Source: Terriglobia bacterium | Lineage (GTDB): Bacteria; Acidobacteriota; Terriglobia; Versatilivoradales; Versatilivoraceae | Assembly (NCBI GenBank): GCA_022452285.1 | Contig: JAKUNG010000010.1 | Span: forward strand, 62,001 to 126,000 | Reading direction: 5' to 3' | Length of the DNA stretch: 64,000 nt | Part shown: piece after piece, positions 49,875 to 60,317 of the stretch | How positions within the stretch are numbered: the first letter of the stretch is position 1 | Layout of the letters: the number at the start of each line of letters is the position of its first letter | The notes under the pieces: model-generated | What the model was told of the DNA's origin: nothing | What the model saw: only the letters and a program-made list of their open reading frames with translations | Databases searched by the model: none | Position numbers and translations under genes: made by a program

Positions 49875-51566
49875 ATGCGTTGGACCCAAATTTTTATTCC
49901 GACACTTAGAGAGGCACCAGCAGAAGCAGAAGTTGCTAGCCACATTTTACTGCTGCGGGGTGGATACATTCGACAATTAGCCTCAGGAATTTATTCTTAC
50001 CTGCCATTAGCTCAAAAAGTAATGATGAAAATCATGAATATCGTTCGTGAAGAGTTAAATCTTGTTGGTGGGCAGGAATTTGTTTTACCTGGACTTCACC
50101 CAGCTGAAGTTTGGCAGGAGAGTGGTAGGTGGGAAACTATGGGATCAAATATGTTCCGACTAAAGGATCGATCCAATCGTGATATGTGTTTAGGAATGAC
50201 CCATGAAGAAATCTTTACAGTAATTGCTAGTAATGAATTCCGCTCTTATCGACAGTTACCTCAAATTTGGTATCAAATTCAAACTAAATTTCGTGATGAA
50301 CCAAGACCAAAATCAGGAATATTGAGGGTTCGTCAATTTACGATGAAAGATTCTTATTCCTTTGACATTGATTTTGAAGGTTTAGAAGTTAATTATCGTA
50401 AGCACTATGACCTTTACTGTCGTATATATAATCGGTGTGGTCTAAAGTTTAAGATTGTTGAGGCAAACAGTGGTGCAATGGGTGATGGTCAATCTCACGA
50501 ATTCATGGTTTTAACAGATGCAGGTGAGGATGAAATAGTTTATTGTTCTTGTGGCTATGCCGCAAATTTGGAGAAAGCAACTTCAAAATTAGATCATTTG
50601 GTAGATGAGGATGGACCGGATACTCCACATGAGGTTTCCACCCCTAACCAAAAAACAATTGAAGATATTGTCCATTTTCTTGGAATCCCCTCCTCACGAC
50701 AAATCAAGTCACTTGTTTACTTGTCAGGTAAAAAAACTTATTTGGTGTTACTCCGAGGGGATCACCAGTTGAATGAAGCAAAGCTGCAATCATTAATCGG
50801 TGGCGAACCTCGTGCCGCAAGTTTAAAGGAGATCCTGGAGATCATGGGTGCTGGTGCTGGTTCGTTAGGGCCGATAGACGTTTCTAATGTACAGATAATT
50901 TCTGATCAAGCTCTCCAAGGTAGGAAAAATCTTACTTGTGGAGCAAACAAAGATAATTTTCACTTGTCAGGGGTAACTCCAGAAAGAGACTATCAGGCTG
51001 AGTATTTTGATTTGCGTAAAGTGCAGTCTGGGGAACCTTGCCCAAAATGTGGTTCTAGTCTCAAGGTTGCTAAGGCTCTCGAAATTGGACATATCTTCAA
51101 GCTAGGCACCAAATATTCAGAAAGTTTGGGCGCTAAGGTTCTTAATTCTCAAGGTGAAGAGGTTCCTATTGTGATGGGTAGCTATGGCATTGGAATTGAA
51201 AGAATTCTTGCTGCTGCTATTGAAGCTGGTTATGACAAAGATGGGATTGTATGGCCACTTTCAATAGCCCCCTTCCAGTGTGTGCTTAGTATTTTGAGTA
51301 GTAAAGACCACCTATTAGTAGAGCAGGCAGACAAGGTTTATAAACAATTACAAGCGTTAGGCATTGAAGTATTGTTGGATGATAGAGATGAACGTGCAGG
51401 GGTTAAATTTAAAGATGCTGATCTGATTGGAATTCCTTACCGTATAAATTTTGGAAGCAAAAAGTTTGCTCAGGGCAAAGTTGAATGGGTTGAGCGGTCA
51501 ACAAAAAAAATTGTGGATGTAGACCTTTCAGATCTTGTTCGAAAAGTGCAATCTATTAATAACTAA
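49875..51566 (+). CDS. proS: Prolyl-tRNA synthetase (bacterial type)
   Basis: 'LLRGGYIRQLASGIYSYLPLAQKVMMKI', 'MGLTHEE-like GMTHEEIFT', 'FRDEPRPKSGILRVRQFTMKDSYSFD', 'GSYGIGIERILAAAIE'; inserted editing-like domain. Confidence 0.97.
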   Translation: MRWTQIFIPTLREAPAEAEVASHILLLRGGYIRQLASGIYSYLPLAQKVMMKIMNIVREELNLVGGQEFVLPGLHPAEVWQESGRWETMGSNMFRLKDRSNRDMCLGMTHEEIFTVIASNEFRSYRQLPQIWYQIQTKFRDEPRPKSGILRVRQFTMKDSYSFDIDFEGLEVNYRKHYDLYCRIYNRCGLKFKIVEANSGAMGDGQSHEFMVLTDAGEDEIVYCSCGYAANLEKATSKLDHLVDEDGPDTPHEVSTPNQKTIEDIVHFLGIPSSRQIKSLVYLSGKKTYLVLLRGDHQLNEAKLQSLIGGEPRAASLKEILEIMGAGAGSLGPIDVSNVQIISDQALQGRKNLTCGANKDNFHLSGVTPERDYQAEYFDLRKVQSGEPCPKCGSSLKVAKALEIGHIFKLGTKYSESLGAKVLNSQGEEVPIVMGSYGIGIERILAAAIEAGYDKDGIVWPLSIAPFQCVLSILSSKDHLLVEQADKVYKQLQALGIEVLLDDRDERAGVKFKDADLIGIPYRINFGSKKFAQGKVEWVERSTKKIVDVDLSDLVRKVQSINN

Positions 51567-51683
51567 GTGTTCGATTGTTGAGTCTTGAAAATATCATGTA
51601 GTGGGTCTAATGGTTAGAAAAGTTCTGATTGAGCGAGATTTGTTAGTAACACAAGATCAGGACTAGAGTGCTCAAAAGGTTTC

Positions 51684-52859
51684 TTACTCGGATGATAAAG
51701 TTTGTCCAACAATGTTTGCAAGTCGTTTTCGAAGATTTTTCACTCTACCTTTTCCATTAGGATGAACCCGGTTAGTTAGCAAAATAACGAAGGTTTGAAT
51801 TTTAGGGTCAATCCATAAGGACGTTCCAGTAAAACCAGTATGTCCATAAGAATCCGGAGAAAAATGAGAACCTTTTAAGGAGGAATAAGATGACTGTATA
51901 TCCCAACCAAGTCCTCGAATATCTTTTTTGCCTAAAGGTGATTGCCGAGAAATCATTTTTTTCACACTTTCTACGTTAAGTACTCTTTTTCCATCTAAAA
52001 ATCCCTCATTTAGTAGCATTTGGCAAAATCGAGCAAGATCACGAGCAGTAGAAAAAATTCCAGCGTGCCCTGCAACCCCACCTAGAAAAGCAGCTATGGG
52101 ATCGTGTACCTTTCCCCTTATAAACATTCCTGTTGCCAGTCTCTCCGTAGGAGCAATTAATCGATAATTCTTTGGGCATGGAAGAAATCCAGTATTTGAC
52201 ATCTTGAGCGGAGAAAATAAGTGCATTTTGATAAAGTGTTCAAAGGCCTGTCCTGTTTTTTTTTCAATCACTTTTCCCAATAAGATAAAACCAAGGTCAC
52301 TGTAAATAAATTCTTCTCCAGGCTTAGATAACAAGGTAATGTTATAAATTTTATTAAAGAGTTTATTTTTGGTAAAAGATTCATTTTTTGGTAGCTGGAA
52401 GAATGGAGGTAATCCTGAATAATGAGTTAGGATTTGATGGTATGTAACATCCTGTTTCCCAAACTGACCAAATTCGGGTAGATACTTGGCAACCGGATCT
52501 TTTAGTTGGAGTTTTCCGTTTTGTTCAAGAAGCATTATAGCAGGCGTAGTAGCAACTACTTTAGTTAATGAGGCTAAGTCGAACTTAGTGTCTATAGTCA
52601 TAGGTTCAATTTCTGGTTGTAGACTTCGGTTGCCGTAGGCTTTTTCAAAGATTGTTGTACCGTTGTATCCTATTAATACAACAGCTCCAGGTATTTCATC
52701 CTGTCTAATGGCTCGGTCAACAACCTTATCGATATCAGCTAATTTTGAATAGAAGCTACTTGGTTTTTCAATGGCTGGAGATTGTCCGGCTAAAAGAATT
52801 GTGGAAAAAGTAAGTTGAGTGAAGATTATAAGTAATGGAAATAAACCAGGGATACTCAT
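51684..52859 (-). CDS. Serine hydrolase, class C beta-lactamase/esterase family, exported
   Basis: Signal-like N-terminus, SxxK 'FDLASLTKVVATTPA', YSx 'EFIYSDLGFILLG', 'YGHTGFTGTSLWIDP'. Confidence 0.9.
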   Translation of the reverse strand: MSIPGLFPLLIIFTQLTFSTILLAGQSPAIEKPSSFYSKLADIDKVVDRAIRQDEIPGAVVLIGYNGTTIFEKAYGNRSLQPEIEPMTIDTKFDLASLTKVVATTPAIMLLEQNGKLQLKDPVAKYLPEFGQFGKQDVTYHQILTHYSGLPPFFQLPKNESFTKNKLFNKIYNITLLSKPGEEFIYSDLGFILLGKVIEKKTGQAFEHFIKMHLFSPLKMSNTGFLPCPKNYRLIAPTERLATGMFIRGKVHDPIAAFLGGVAGHAGIFSTARDLARFCQMLLNEGFLDGKRVLNVESVKKMISRQSPLGKKDIRGLGWDIQSSYSSLKGSHFSPDSYGHTGFTGTSLWIDPKIQTFVILLTNRVHPNGKGRVKNLRKRLANIVGQTLSSE

Positions 52860-52976
52860 TTAATAGAGCTAGTTTCTTGTTTTAGGTGTCATGGTATTAG
52901 GAGTTTCTTTTATTCGTGGCACTCGATATGTTAATTTCTTTGATTATACCTGACTTGACTATGATTTGGAGATGAG

Positions 52977-53810
52977 ATGGGTGTGAAATGGGTAGCAGTT
53001 GATATTGATGGAACGTTACTAGATAGTTCTGGTCGAATTCCTGAAGGGAACATCAAGGCAATTAATCAGGTTATCAATTGTGGTGTTAGGGTAATTTTGG
53101 TGACAGGAAGGAGACTAAGTGGTGCGCTTTGGGTAGCTGAAACTCTCGGTTTATCATCTCCTCTTATCGTACACAATGGAGCTATGATTAAATCTTCTAG
53201 AGAATCAAGACGTTTCGCTGCCTGGTTTCTTCAATCCAAAGTAGCCAGATCTATTTTAAAGGTAACAGAATCTTTTGTAGATTGTACAGTTTTACACAAG
53301 GATAGATCCTTGTCAGGCCAGATAGTAGTTTGTTCTCAGTTCAAGGCGAATGGACCTTTACATGCTTATCTCTCAAGAGTTTCTGAGTCTGTGGTTCTCG
53401 TAAAATCCTTAAAGGATGAAGTTGACGACGACTTGATCCAGATCATGTTTAGTGGATCAATTGATTTAATGGATACTGTTGAAGAATGTATTCAGGAATC
53501 CGGTTTGCTGGAAGAAGTAAAAATTGCTAAAACTTATTATAAGAAAAGAAATTTAGGAATCATTGATGTGCTAAATAAAGATTGTTCGAAGTCCCGTGCT
53601 CTGAAATTTTTAGCCGATTCTAATCAAATTAATCCTGCAAATATTTTAGCAATCGGAGATAACTATAGTGACCTTGAAATGTTGGAGTATGCGGGGGTTG
53701 GGGTGGTGATGGCAAATTGTGTAGAAGAACTCAAAGGAAGAGGGTTCTATTTAACTGCTAGTAATGATGACTTAGGGGTGGCTAAGGCACTAAATCAATT
53801 TGTCCTCTAG
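52977..53810 (+). CDS. HAD-superfamily hydrolase, Cof type
   Basis: 'WVAVDIDGTLLDSSGRIPEGNIKAI', 'VILVTGRRLSGA', 'ILAIGDNYSDLEMLEYAGVGVVMANC'. Confidence 0.92.
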   Translation: MGVKWVAVDIDGTLLDSSGRIPEGNIKAINQVINCGVRVILVTGRRLSGALWVAETLGLSSPLIVHNGAMIKSSRESRRFAAWFLQSKVARSILKVTESFVDCTVLHKDRSLSGQIVVCSQFKANGPLHAYLSRVSESVVLVKSLKDEVDDDLIQIMFSGSIDLMDTVEECIQESGLLEEVKIAKTYYKKRNLGIIDVLNKDCSKSRALKFLADSNQINPANILAIGDNYSDLEMLEYAGVGVVMANCVEELKGRGFYLTASNDDLGVAKALNQFVL

Positions 53811-53821
53811 AAATTGATTTA

Positions 53822-54409
53822 CTAGGATGGGTTTTTAAGCGCATCATTCGTGAAAATCATAGAGGTACTTGATGAATCTGGGAATAATTCACGGTAAAGT
53901 TTCATATAACTTTTCACAATAAAAGCTGGCGTTTCATAACCAAGTTGGGCAGCAAGACTGCATATGTTTATAGAAGATCCTTCAATTTCGAGAAAATTGC
54001 CAATTGGTGTTTCATCAAGTGTTACAGTTAATTCATGTTCTGAGTAGTTAGAATGTGTAAAGACCGTACGAAATTTTTGATAATGGAAGCTGGGTTTTAT
54101 ACCAAACCGATGAAGTATCTCTTTACCTATCGAAGGTTCTCCAATCTCTGTTTCTAATTCCTCTCTTACTTTGAACTGATTTGAATTCTCGGAAGGAGTT
54201 TTGAGAGTAATCCATGCCCGATTATTAAAAGTGCGTATCCGTAATAACCAATGACGCCGAGATAAATCTTGGTTTGGAGAATCAAAGATCCAATTATCTT
54301 CGAAGGAGCGATTTATTTTGATGTGGAAACCTAAAAGCTTTAATTTTTCAGAAATCTTTTGGAGATTATGGATCTTTATTTTAATCTCAGTCTCAATTGA
54401 TTTGGGCAT
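53822..54409 (-). CDS. CYTH-domain protein (class IV adenylate cyclase / triphosphatase-like)
   Basis: 'ETEIKIKIHNLQKISEKLKLLGF', 'LLRIRTFNNRAWITLKTP', 'KVREELETEIG', 'ELTVTLDETPIGNFLEIEG'. Confidence 0.85.
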   Translation of the reverse strand: MPKSIETEIKIKIHNLQKISEKLKLLGFHIKINRSFEDNWIFDSPNQDLSRRHWLLRIRTFNNRAWITLKTPSENSNQFKVREELETEIGEPSIGKEILHRFGIKPSFHYQKFRTVFTHSNYSEHELTVTLDETPIGNFLEIEGSSINICSLAAQLGYETPAFIVKSYMKLYRELFPDSSSTSMIFTNDALKNPS

Positions 54410-54732
54410 AAGAATTTATTTTCAATAACCTAAGATACTTGTTAGATTTGTGTTTTTCCTTGAAGATAAAAGGCCTTCAAAATCTTTGTTCTAGGTGCGG
54501 TTTTGTTCATAAAAAAGTTTAAGTTAATATTAATTGTCTAGTTACCAAATTAAATTTAAAAAGTCATTTTAGTAATTATAGGCAAACTCTGTTAAGCAAG
54601 AAGTCATTTCCAACTGAACAAAAATGTTTTAGATTTTAATAATTATGAGTCATTGGTAAGGAGCGTTGACAACTTTGGAAAGAGATGTTAGAAAATCAAC
54701 CCCATAGTTTCTCTATTGTAGTTCTCCTCGTC

Positions 54733-54806
54733 TGGGAGGTCGTCTAATGGTAGGACAGCAGGTTCTGGACCTGCTTATCGGGGTTCGAATCCCTGCCTCC
54801 CAGCCA
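54733..54806 (+). tRNA. tRNA-Gln, anticodon CUG
   Basis: Cloverleaf read by eye: acceptor TGGGAGG/CCTCCCA (U1-A72), anticodon arm GCAGG-TTCTGGA-CCTGC, T arm GGGGTTCGAATCCC, encoded CCA at 54804-54806. Confidence 0.95.
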
Positions 54807-55405
54807 ACTTTTCTTTAATAATGTTTCTGATTTTTATAAATTATTAAGAACATCAGCAATTGAGTTGTAAAGGCTAGACACATTCCTTTTAAAACTCCTT
54901 TTTAACAATTCGATTTTTCGATTACAAAATTCAATGACCATTGGTGTTTCGAGACCATTAAAAATATTTAAAACCTCTTAAAACTTGTTTACTCATTTTG
55001 CAATGAGAACTAAAAAAGATGTACAAAAAAACTATTCACAGTTTTTGTGGGAAATCCTGTGGAAAAACAGAATTAAAGTACTGAAACTTATTGTTAAACA
55101 AAGACAAAGACCAAGTTGCACATAAAAAGAGGCATCTCCTAAATCTTTGAAAAATAATATATTTATATCGAGAAAACTAGATCCAGAAATCTTTTTCAGA
55201 GATCATAAGCTCACACACCTTATAGGGATTGACTTTTCCACAAGGCGTTTGTGGAATGACACTCTGGACAAGGATTTTGAAGGACGTTGTTGTCGTATCA
55301 TAGTGACAGTTTTACTTTTCATGAATTCCCTTTTGCTAAGAACTGCTATTTATTGATAACTACCGTCAGAGAAATAAAGAATGGCCTTATAGAACACTAC
55401 TATTT

Positions 55406-56152
55406 CTATTGTGTTTTCAGATGAGCTATCTGAATAGTTTCAAGGTATTTGTTCAGAGTAACCTCTAAACCATAATCTATTGAATCAACAGCAATGGCAT
55501 GGCCAATTGAAACTTCTAAGATTTTGGGTATGGTAAGGAAGAGGCCTAGGTTGTGAAGATTTAGGTCGTGGCCAGCATTTACTCCTAAACCTAATTCCTG
55601 AGCTTCCATCGAAAGTTTTCGATATTGTTCAAGAACGTCTTCCTGGGATTCTTTGCCAAATGAATTGGCAAAAGTTTCTGTGTAGAGTTCAATTCGGTCG
55701 GTACCTAGCATTTTAGCTAAACTGATTTGATTAGAATCTGGATCTAAAAAAATGCTTACGCGGATTCCTAATTTCTGGAGATCATTCACAATTGGTTTAA
55801 GTCTTTCTGTGTTATGACGAAGGTCCCAGCCATGATCAGAAGTTAGTTGGTTAGGAGAATCAGGCACAAGGGTACACTGATTTGGTTTGACCTGTTTGAC
55901 TAATTCTAAGAATGAATAAATGGGGTTACCTTCAACGTTAAATTCAATGGTCGGGAATTTTTTAATTAGAGAGGCTAAATCATAGACATCCCGGTATTTG
56001 GTATGTCTCTGGTCTGGACGTGGGTGAACTGTTATGCCGTTGGCGCCAGCTTTGATACAACGCCTAGCTAAACTAATGATGTTAGGTGAATTCTTGTCTC
56101 TGGAATTTCTAAGTAAGGCAAATTTATTTAGGTTTACGCTTAGCGCTGTCAT
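55406..56152 (-). CDS. pdxJ: Pyridoxine 5'-phosphate synthase PdxJ
   Basis: 'LSVNLNKFALLRNSRDKNSPNIISLARRCIKAGANGITVHPRPDQRHTKYRDV', 'FNVEGNP', 'GLGVNAGHDLNLHNLGLFLTIPKILEVSIGHAI'. Confidence 0.95.
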   Translation of the reverse strand: MTALSVNLNKFALLRNSRDKNSPNIISLARRCIKAGANGITVHPRPDQRHTKYRDVYDLASLIKKFPTIEFNVEGNPIYSFLELVKQVKPNQCTLVPDSPNQLTSDHGWDLRHNTERLKPIVNDLQKLGIRVSIFLDPDSNQISLAKMLGTDRIELYTETFANSFGKESQEDVLEQYRKLSMEAQELGLGVNAGHDLNLHNLGLFLTIPKILEVSIGHAIAVDSIDYGLEVTLNKYLETIQIAHLKTQ

Positions 56153-56695
56153 ATTTGTCTCAATGGAAATTGATCTATTTGATGTAATTGATAAGGTGTA
56201 GAGAAAATTGATTTTTACCCAAAGTATAAAGAGTATTTTTCCTTTTACATGGATTCAATTTAGATAATTAACAAAGGTAGAAAAAAGCAAATGAATTGTC
56301 ACAACGACCACCATTGATGTTTGTATCTAAATATAGCTTATTAATACTCAATTCTTTGTGTCAAATTCCTAAGAGTATACTTTTAATTGAATATGTACGT
56401 CATTTTTTATGTTTCAATAAACTCTATTTTTGTCTTGAGGGGTTATTTAGTTAAAGTGTTCTATTGAATTTTCTATTTTTAGCCAATCAGAATTAAAATG
56501 ATCACAATAGGGGGAATGCCTTGTAGAATAATTTTTCTGACTGTTGTGATCCGGTAAGGAATCAAAATTTAAATAGTTGACTGACTCTGTGAATTAATTT
56601 GAATAATTAAATAGTTCTGCATGTTTATGTATCGTGATTTAAGAAAGGAATTAATAATCGATTACAAACACCGCTGTCTAAGGGGGCAATCAGCA

Positions 56696-57712
56696 ATGAC
56701 AAGATTAATCTTAATGTTCTTATTTATTTTGGGATTCTTGACTGGAAAACCATTACTTTTGCTGGGTGAAAAACCGGAAATTGTTTCAGTAAAAAAAATT
56801 TGGGACCAGGCTCCGCATAACGCTTTTACTGATCTTATTCGATTTCAGAGAAAATGGTTTTGTATCTTCAGAGAGGCTGATTTTCATGGAACCCGGCCAA
56901 CGAAAGCAGTAATGCCAGAAGGAAAAGAAGGTCGTAATGGGGAGGTGAGAGTTATTGTTTCTGAGAATGGTGAAAACTGGAAATCTGTGGCTCTTTTGCG
57001 TGAAAAAGGGGTGGATTTGCGTGATCCCAAACTTTCAGTAATGGCAGATGGTCGTTTAATGTTACTAGCTGGCGGTATTATTAATGACCCTAAAAAAAAG
57101 GAACAATGGGGATACCTCACACGATCCCCTCGGGTTGCGTTCTCGAAGGATGGAATCAATTGGACTCCTACCCAAAGGGTTTTAGCAGAAGATCATTGGT
57201 TATGGAGAGCAACTTGGTATCAGGGTAAAGGATATGCCCTTTCTAAAATGGGCGAGACGCCAAATCCTAGGAGAGGGTTTTTGTACTGGACAACAGATGG
57301 TCTTAACTGGCAGTGGTTAACCGAATTTAAAGTTAAGGGAGTTAGTGAAACTACATTGAGAGTAATGCCTAATGGTGAAATGCTGGCTCTGATAAGACCT
57401 CGTTATTTGGGAAGAAGTTTGCCACCTTACAAAAAATGGATATTCAACGAAATAGATCATAGTATAGGAGGTCCGAACTTTATCCGTATAACGGATGGAA
57501 GTCTTTGGGCAGCAAGTAGGTTACAGGGAAAGACTGTACTTTCAAGAATGACTACTGATAGTTTCGACCCAGTATTAACATTGCCGAGTGGGGGAGGTGA
57601 TACTAGCTATCCTGGTATGGTGTGGCATGACCAGTTACTTTGGATAAGTTACTATTCTTCCCACGAAGGTCAATCTAGCATCTACTTAGCGCAAATACGT
57701 TTTGTTTCTTGA
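56696..57712 (+). CDS. Exported BNR/sialidase-like beta-propeller protein
   Basis: Signal peptide 'MTRLILMFLFILGFLTGKPLLLLGE' after an AGGGGGC RBS; 'FRE ADFHG', 'RVIVSENGENWKSVALL', 'DLRDPKLSVMADGRLMLLAGG', 'RVAFSKDGINWTPTQ' Asp-box-like repeats. Confidence 0.8.
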   Translation: MTRLILMFLFILGFLTGKPLLLLGEKPEIVSVKKIWDQAPHNAFTDLIRFQRKWFCIFREADFHGTRPTKAVMPEGKEGRNGEVRVIVSENGENWKSVALLREKGVDLRDPKLSVMADGRLMLLAGGIINDPKKKEQWGYLTRSPRVAFSKDGINWTPTQRVLAEDHWLWRATWYQGKGYALSKMGETPNPRRGFLYWTTDGLNWQWLTEFKVKGVSETTLRVMPNGEMLALIRPRYLGRSLPPYKKWIFNEIDHSIGGPNFIRITDGSLWAASRLQGKTVLSRMTTDSFDPVLTLPSGGGDTSYPGMVWHDQLLWISYYSSHEGQSSIYLAQIRFVS

Positions 57713-57743
57713 CATGAGATTACTAAACAACCGATGATTTAAG

Positions 57744-59258
57744 ATGAGATCTAACATGAATTCTAAACAACCCCAACTACAAGAACCACCTAAAGCTTTA
57801 ATCTCAACTAACCCTTTACGCTGGCTTCGGTTTTTTGGTCCAGGAGCAATTTTAGCCTCTGTAACTGTAGGCAGTGGAGAAATTTTGTTTCCCTCTAGGG
57901 GTGGGGCTATTTTTGGTTTTAAAATTCTATGGGTAATTCTCTTTGTGGCGTTACTGAAGTGGATCTTTGTCTATTCTAGTATTAGACACATGATCATAAG
58001 TGGAGGACATCCTCTAGAGCGGTGGCGAAAACTTCCCGGCCCTAGCGGTTGGTTCCCACTTTTCCTTATCATTATCGTTGTTATTGCAACGCCACTGTGG
58101 TTTTCTTTTCTGAGTGCATTAACCGGACAGATTTGCAGTACGATTACTGGAATTGGGGATCAATATATTTGGGCTACAATCTGTGTAGTGGCAGCTATGA
58201 TTCTTTTATCATTAGGGGGTTATGATTTTCTCGAAAAAACGCAAACAGCTATCCTTGGGTTAATGGTGATTTGTATAATTGTGGCTGTTTTTTACGTTTC
58301 TCCCCAATGGGGGCAGGTAATCAAGGGCTTCTTCCCACAGGTTTTAAGTTATCCAGACTGGTTATATGGTGTAATGCCGCAAATGCGTGACCGTTCAGTC
58401 TGGGTTGAGGTTGTTGTCTATTCTTCTGCAATTGGGGGACAAAGCTACGATTACCTGGGGTACCTGTCTTTTTTGCGTGAAAAAAAATGGGGCTGGAGTC
58501 ATCTGGAAACTGCTAGTCCAGAGCAACTAAAAACGATTGAGCAGCAAAAAGATCATCCAGCTCGTATTTGGGTTCGAGCAGCATTTATCGATACGACAGC
58601 TAGTTTTTTTATGGTTGTTTTTATTGGGGCTTGCTTTGCTATTTTGGGAAAAATCATTCTTCAACCCAATGAACAGGTCCCTGAAGGACTTAACATGCTG
58701 ACATATCAAGCTGCTTTTTTAACTACCCTGCATCCTTGGTTGCTACCTCTCTATTATTTAGCAGTGTTTCTAGCTTTTTTTGGCATCCTATATGGAGGTC
58801 CAGAACTTAGCTATAGAGTTCTCTTGGAATATTTAAAATCCCTTCCGCGTTTCCGTTCTGGCGTCCCTTTAAAACGACTTCGAGCTGGTTGGATTATCTG
58901 GGGGTTAGGTGGTGGTGTTATTGTCCTCTGGTGGAGTCGCTTCAACCCTGATGTTAGTCTTCTAGAAATTGTAACTCCTGCGGGTATTTATACAGGAGTC
59001 CTTTCCTGTGGCTTTTATGCCCTAATAAATGTTTGGGTGGATAGGCATTTTTTGCCAACTTCTATTCGTATGGGATCTACATTAGTTGCCCTCAATATTA
59101 TTTCTGGACTAGTTCTTTCTTGTTTTGGCCTCAAAGCCCTTTGGGACTACGATCCAGTTTGGGGATACGTTGTACTGGCACTCTTTTTGGCTGTTTGTTT
59201 TGTGTTAGCTTGGAAGATGCGCTTTTTAAATCAAGAGAAATCATCCATAAAAGTTTAG
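57744..59258 (+). CDS. Divergent Nramp-family-like membrane transporter
   Basis: 'RWLRFFGPGAILASVTVGSGEILFPSRGGAIFGFKILWVILFVALLKWIF' aligns with Nramp TM1-2; many TM segments. Confidence 0.75.
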   Translation: MRSNMNSKQPQLQEPPKALISTNPLRWLRFFGPGAILASVTVGSGEILFPSRGGAIFGFKILWVILFVALLKWIFVYSSIRHMIISGGHPLERWRKLPGPSGWFPLFLIIIVVIATPLWFSFLSALTGQICSTITGIGDQYIWATICVVAAMILLSLGGYDFLEKTQTAILGLMVICIIVAVFYVSPQWGQVIKGFFPQVLSYPDWLYGVMPQMRDRSVWVEVVVYSSAIGGQSYDYLGYLSFLREKKWGWSHLETASPEQLKTIEQQKDHPARIWVRAAFIDTTASFFMVVFIGACFAILGKIILQPNEQVPEGLNMLTYQAAFLTTLHPWLLPLYYLAVFLAFFGILYGGPELSYRVLLEYLKSLPRFRSGVPLKRLRAGWIIWGLGGGVIVLWWSRFNPDVSLLEIVTPAGIYTGVLSCGFYALINVWVDRHFLPTSIRMGSTLVALNIISGLVLSCFGLKALWDYDPVWGYVVLALFLAVCFVLAWKMRFLNQEKSSIKV

Positions 59259-59306
59259 TAAGAATGTTAAAAAATAGAAATACACTTCTTAAATGAGGAG
59301 GGTAGT

Positions 59307-60314
59307 ATGAAACTTGGAGTGATCTCTTCTAACCTAATGCAGTTTGAATTTGAGGAAGGTCTGCGTTATGCAAAAAAACTTGGGCTTGGTGCGGTAGAGG
59401 TAGGAGCCTGTGGACTTGCAAGCAATAAAAAATACTGTGATCGAGAACACCTTGTAAGCCATAGGGATGAAATTCCAGCTTGGCTGGATGCTTTTGCCAG
59501 AAATGATTTAGAGATTAGTGCTCTAATTGGACATGGTGCTCCACTGATGCCAAACAAAGATATAGCCAAAGAGTATTCCCGTCAATTTAGACAAACCTGT
59601 CAACTAATGGAATGGGCAGGAATTAGGCGAATGACCCTACTAGCTGGTTTGCCAGAGGGAGCCGAAGGAGATACCACTCCAGTTTGGGTCACTTTTGCGG
59701 ATTTACCTTTTTTACGTGATACCGTTGAGTGGCAATGGGAAAAAAGACTTATTCCTTATTGGAAGGAGCATGGGAAAATTGCTAGTGACCATGGAGTCAC
59801 TCTATGTTTCGAGATGCACGGAGGAGATCTTATTCATAACCCAATTACATTGAAGAGATTGCATGAAGAAGTAGGTTCAGTAGTAGCATGTAACTTCGAC
59901 ATTTCTCATGTATGGTTCCAAAGTATTAATCCCGGTGAAGCTGTGCGTTATCTGGGTAAGCTGGTACAGCACGTTCATGCTAAAGATACCCATATACAGG
60001 AGCACAATGTTCGCTTAAGGGGGTTTAATGACTCAACTTCTACCGAATGCCCGGAAAAACGTCCGTGGAATTTTACCATTCCCGGTTGGGGACATAATGA
60101 ATCTGATTGGAAGGACTTTGTGACTGCTCTAGATTTTGTAGGCTATGATCACGTTTTGTCTATTGAGATGGAATGTGAATATCTAAATGTTGAGGAAGGT
60201 TTAAAGAAATCTGTTGATTTTCTGAAACCTATTCTATTAGAAAAAAAACCTGGTCCTAAATGGTGGGAAATAGCTGGGATGAGTGATGCCGGAAGCCTAT
60301 GGAAGGAGGATTAA
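59307..60314 (+). CDS. Sugar phosphate isomerase/epimerase (xylose-isomerase-like TIM barrel)
   Basis: 'LRYAKKLGLGAVEVGACG', 'HGVTLCFEMHGGDLIHNPITLKRLHEEVGSVVACNFDISHVWFQSINPGEAVRYLGKLVQHVHAKDTH', 'LSIEMECEYLNVEEGLKKSVDFL'. Confidence 0.9.
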   Translation: MKLGVISSNLMQFEFEEGLRYAKKLGLGAVEVGACGLASNKKYCDREHLVSHRDEIPAWLDAFARNDLEISALIGHGAPLMPNKDIAKEYSRQFRQTCQLMEWAGIRRMTLLAGLPEGAEGDTTPVWVTFADLPFLRDTVEWQWEKRLIPYWKEHGKIASDHGVTLCFEMHGGDLIHNPITLKRLHEEVGSVVACNFDISHVWFQSINPGEAVRYLGKLVQHVHAKDTHIQEHNVRLRGFNDSTSTECPEKRPWNFTIPGWGHNESDWKDFVTALDFVGYDHVLSIEMECEYLNVEEGLKKSVDFLKPILLEKKPGPKWWEIAGMSDAGSLWKED

Positions 60315-60317
60315 GGG

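Noticed and set aside
55147-55356. 69-aa ORF as a gene
   Set aside because: TTG-type start, no recognisable motif or RBS, lies in AT-rich gap with DnaA-box-like sites; likely spurious.
54733-55400. Genomic island integrated at tRNA-Gln
   Set aside because: No integrase, no duplicated tRNA 3' end recognised downstream, and pdxJ follows normally.
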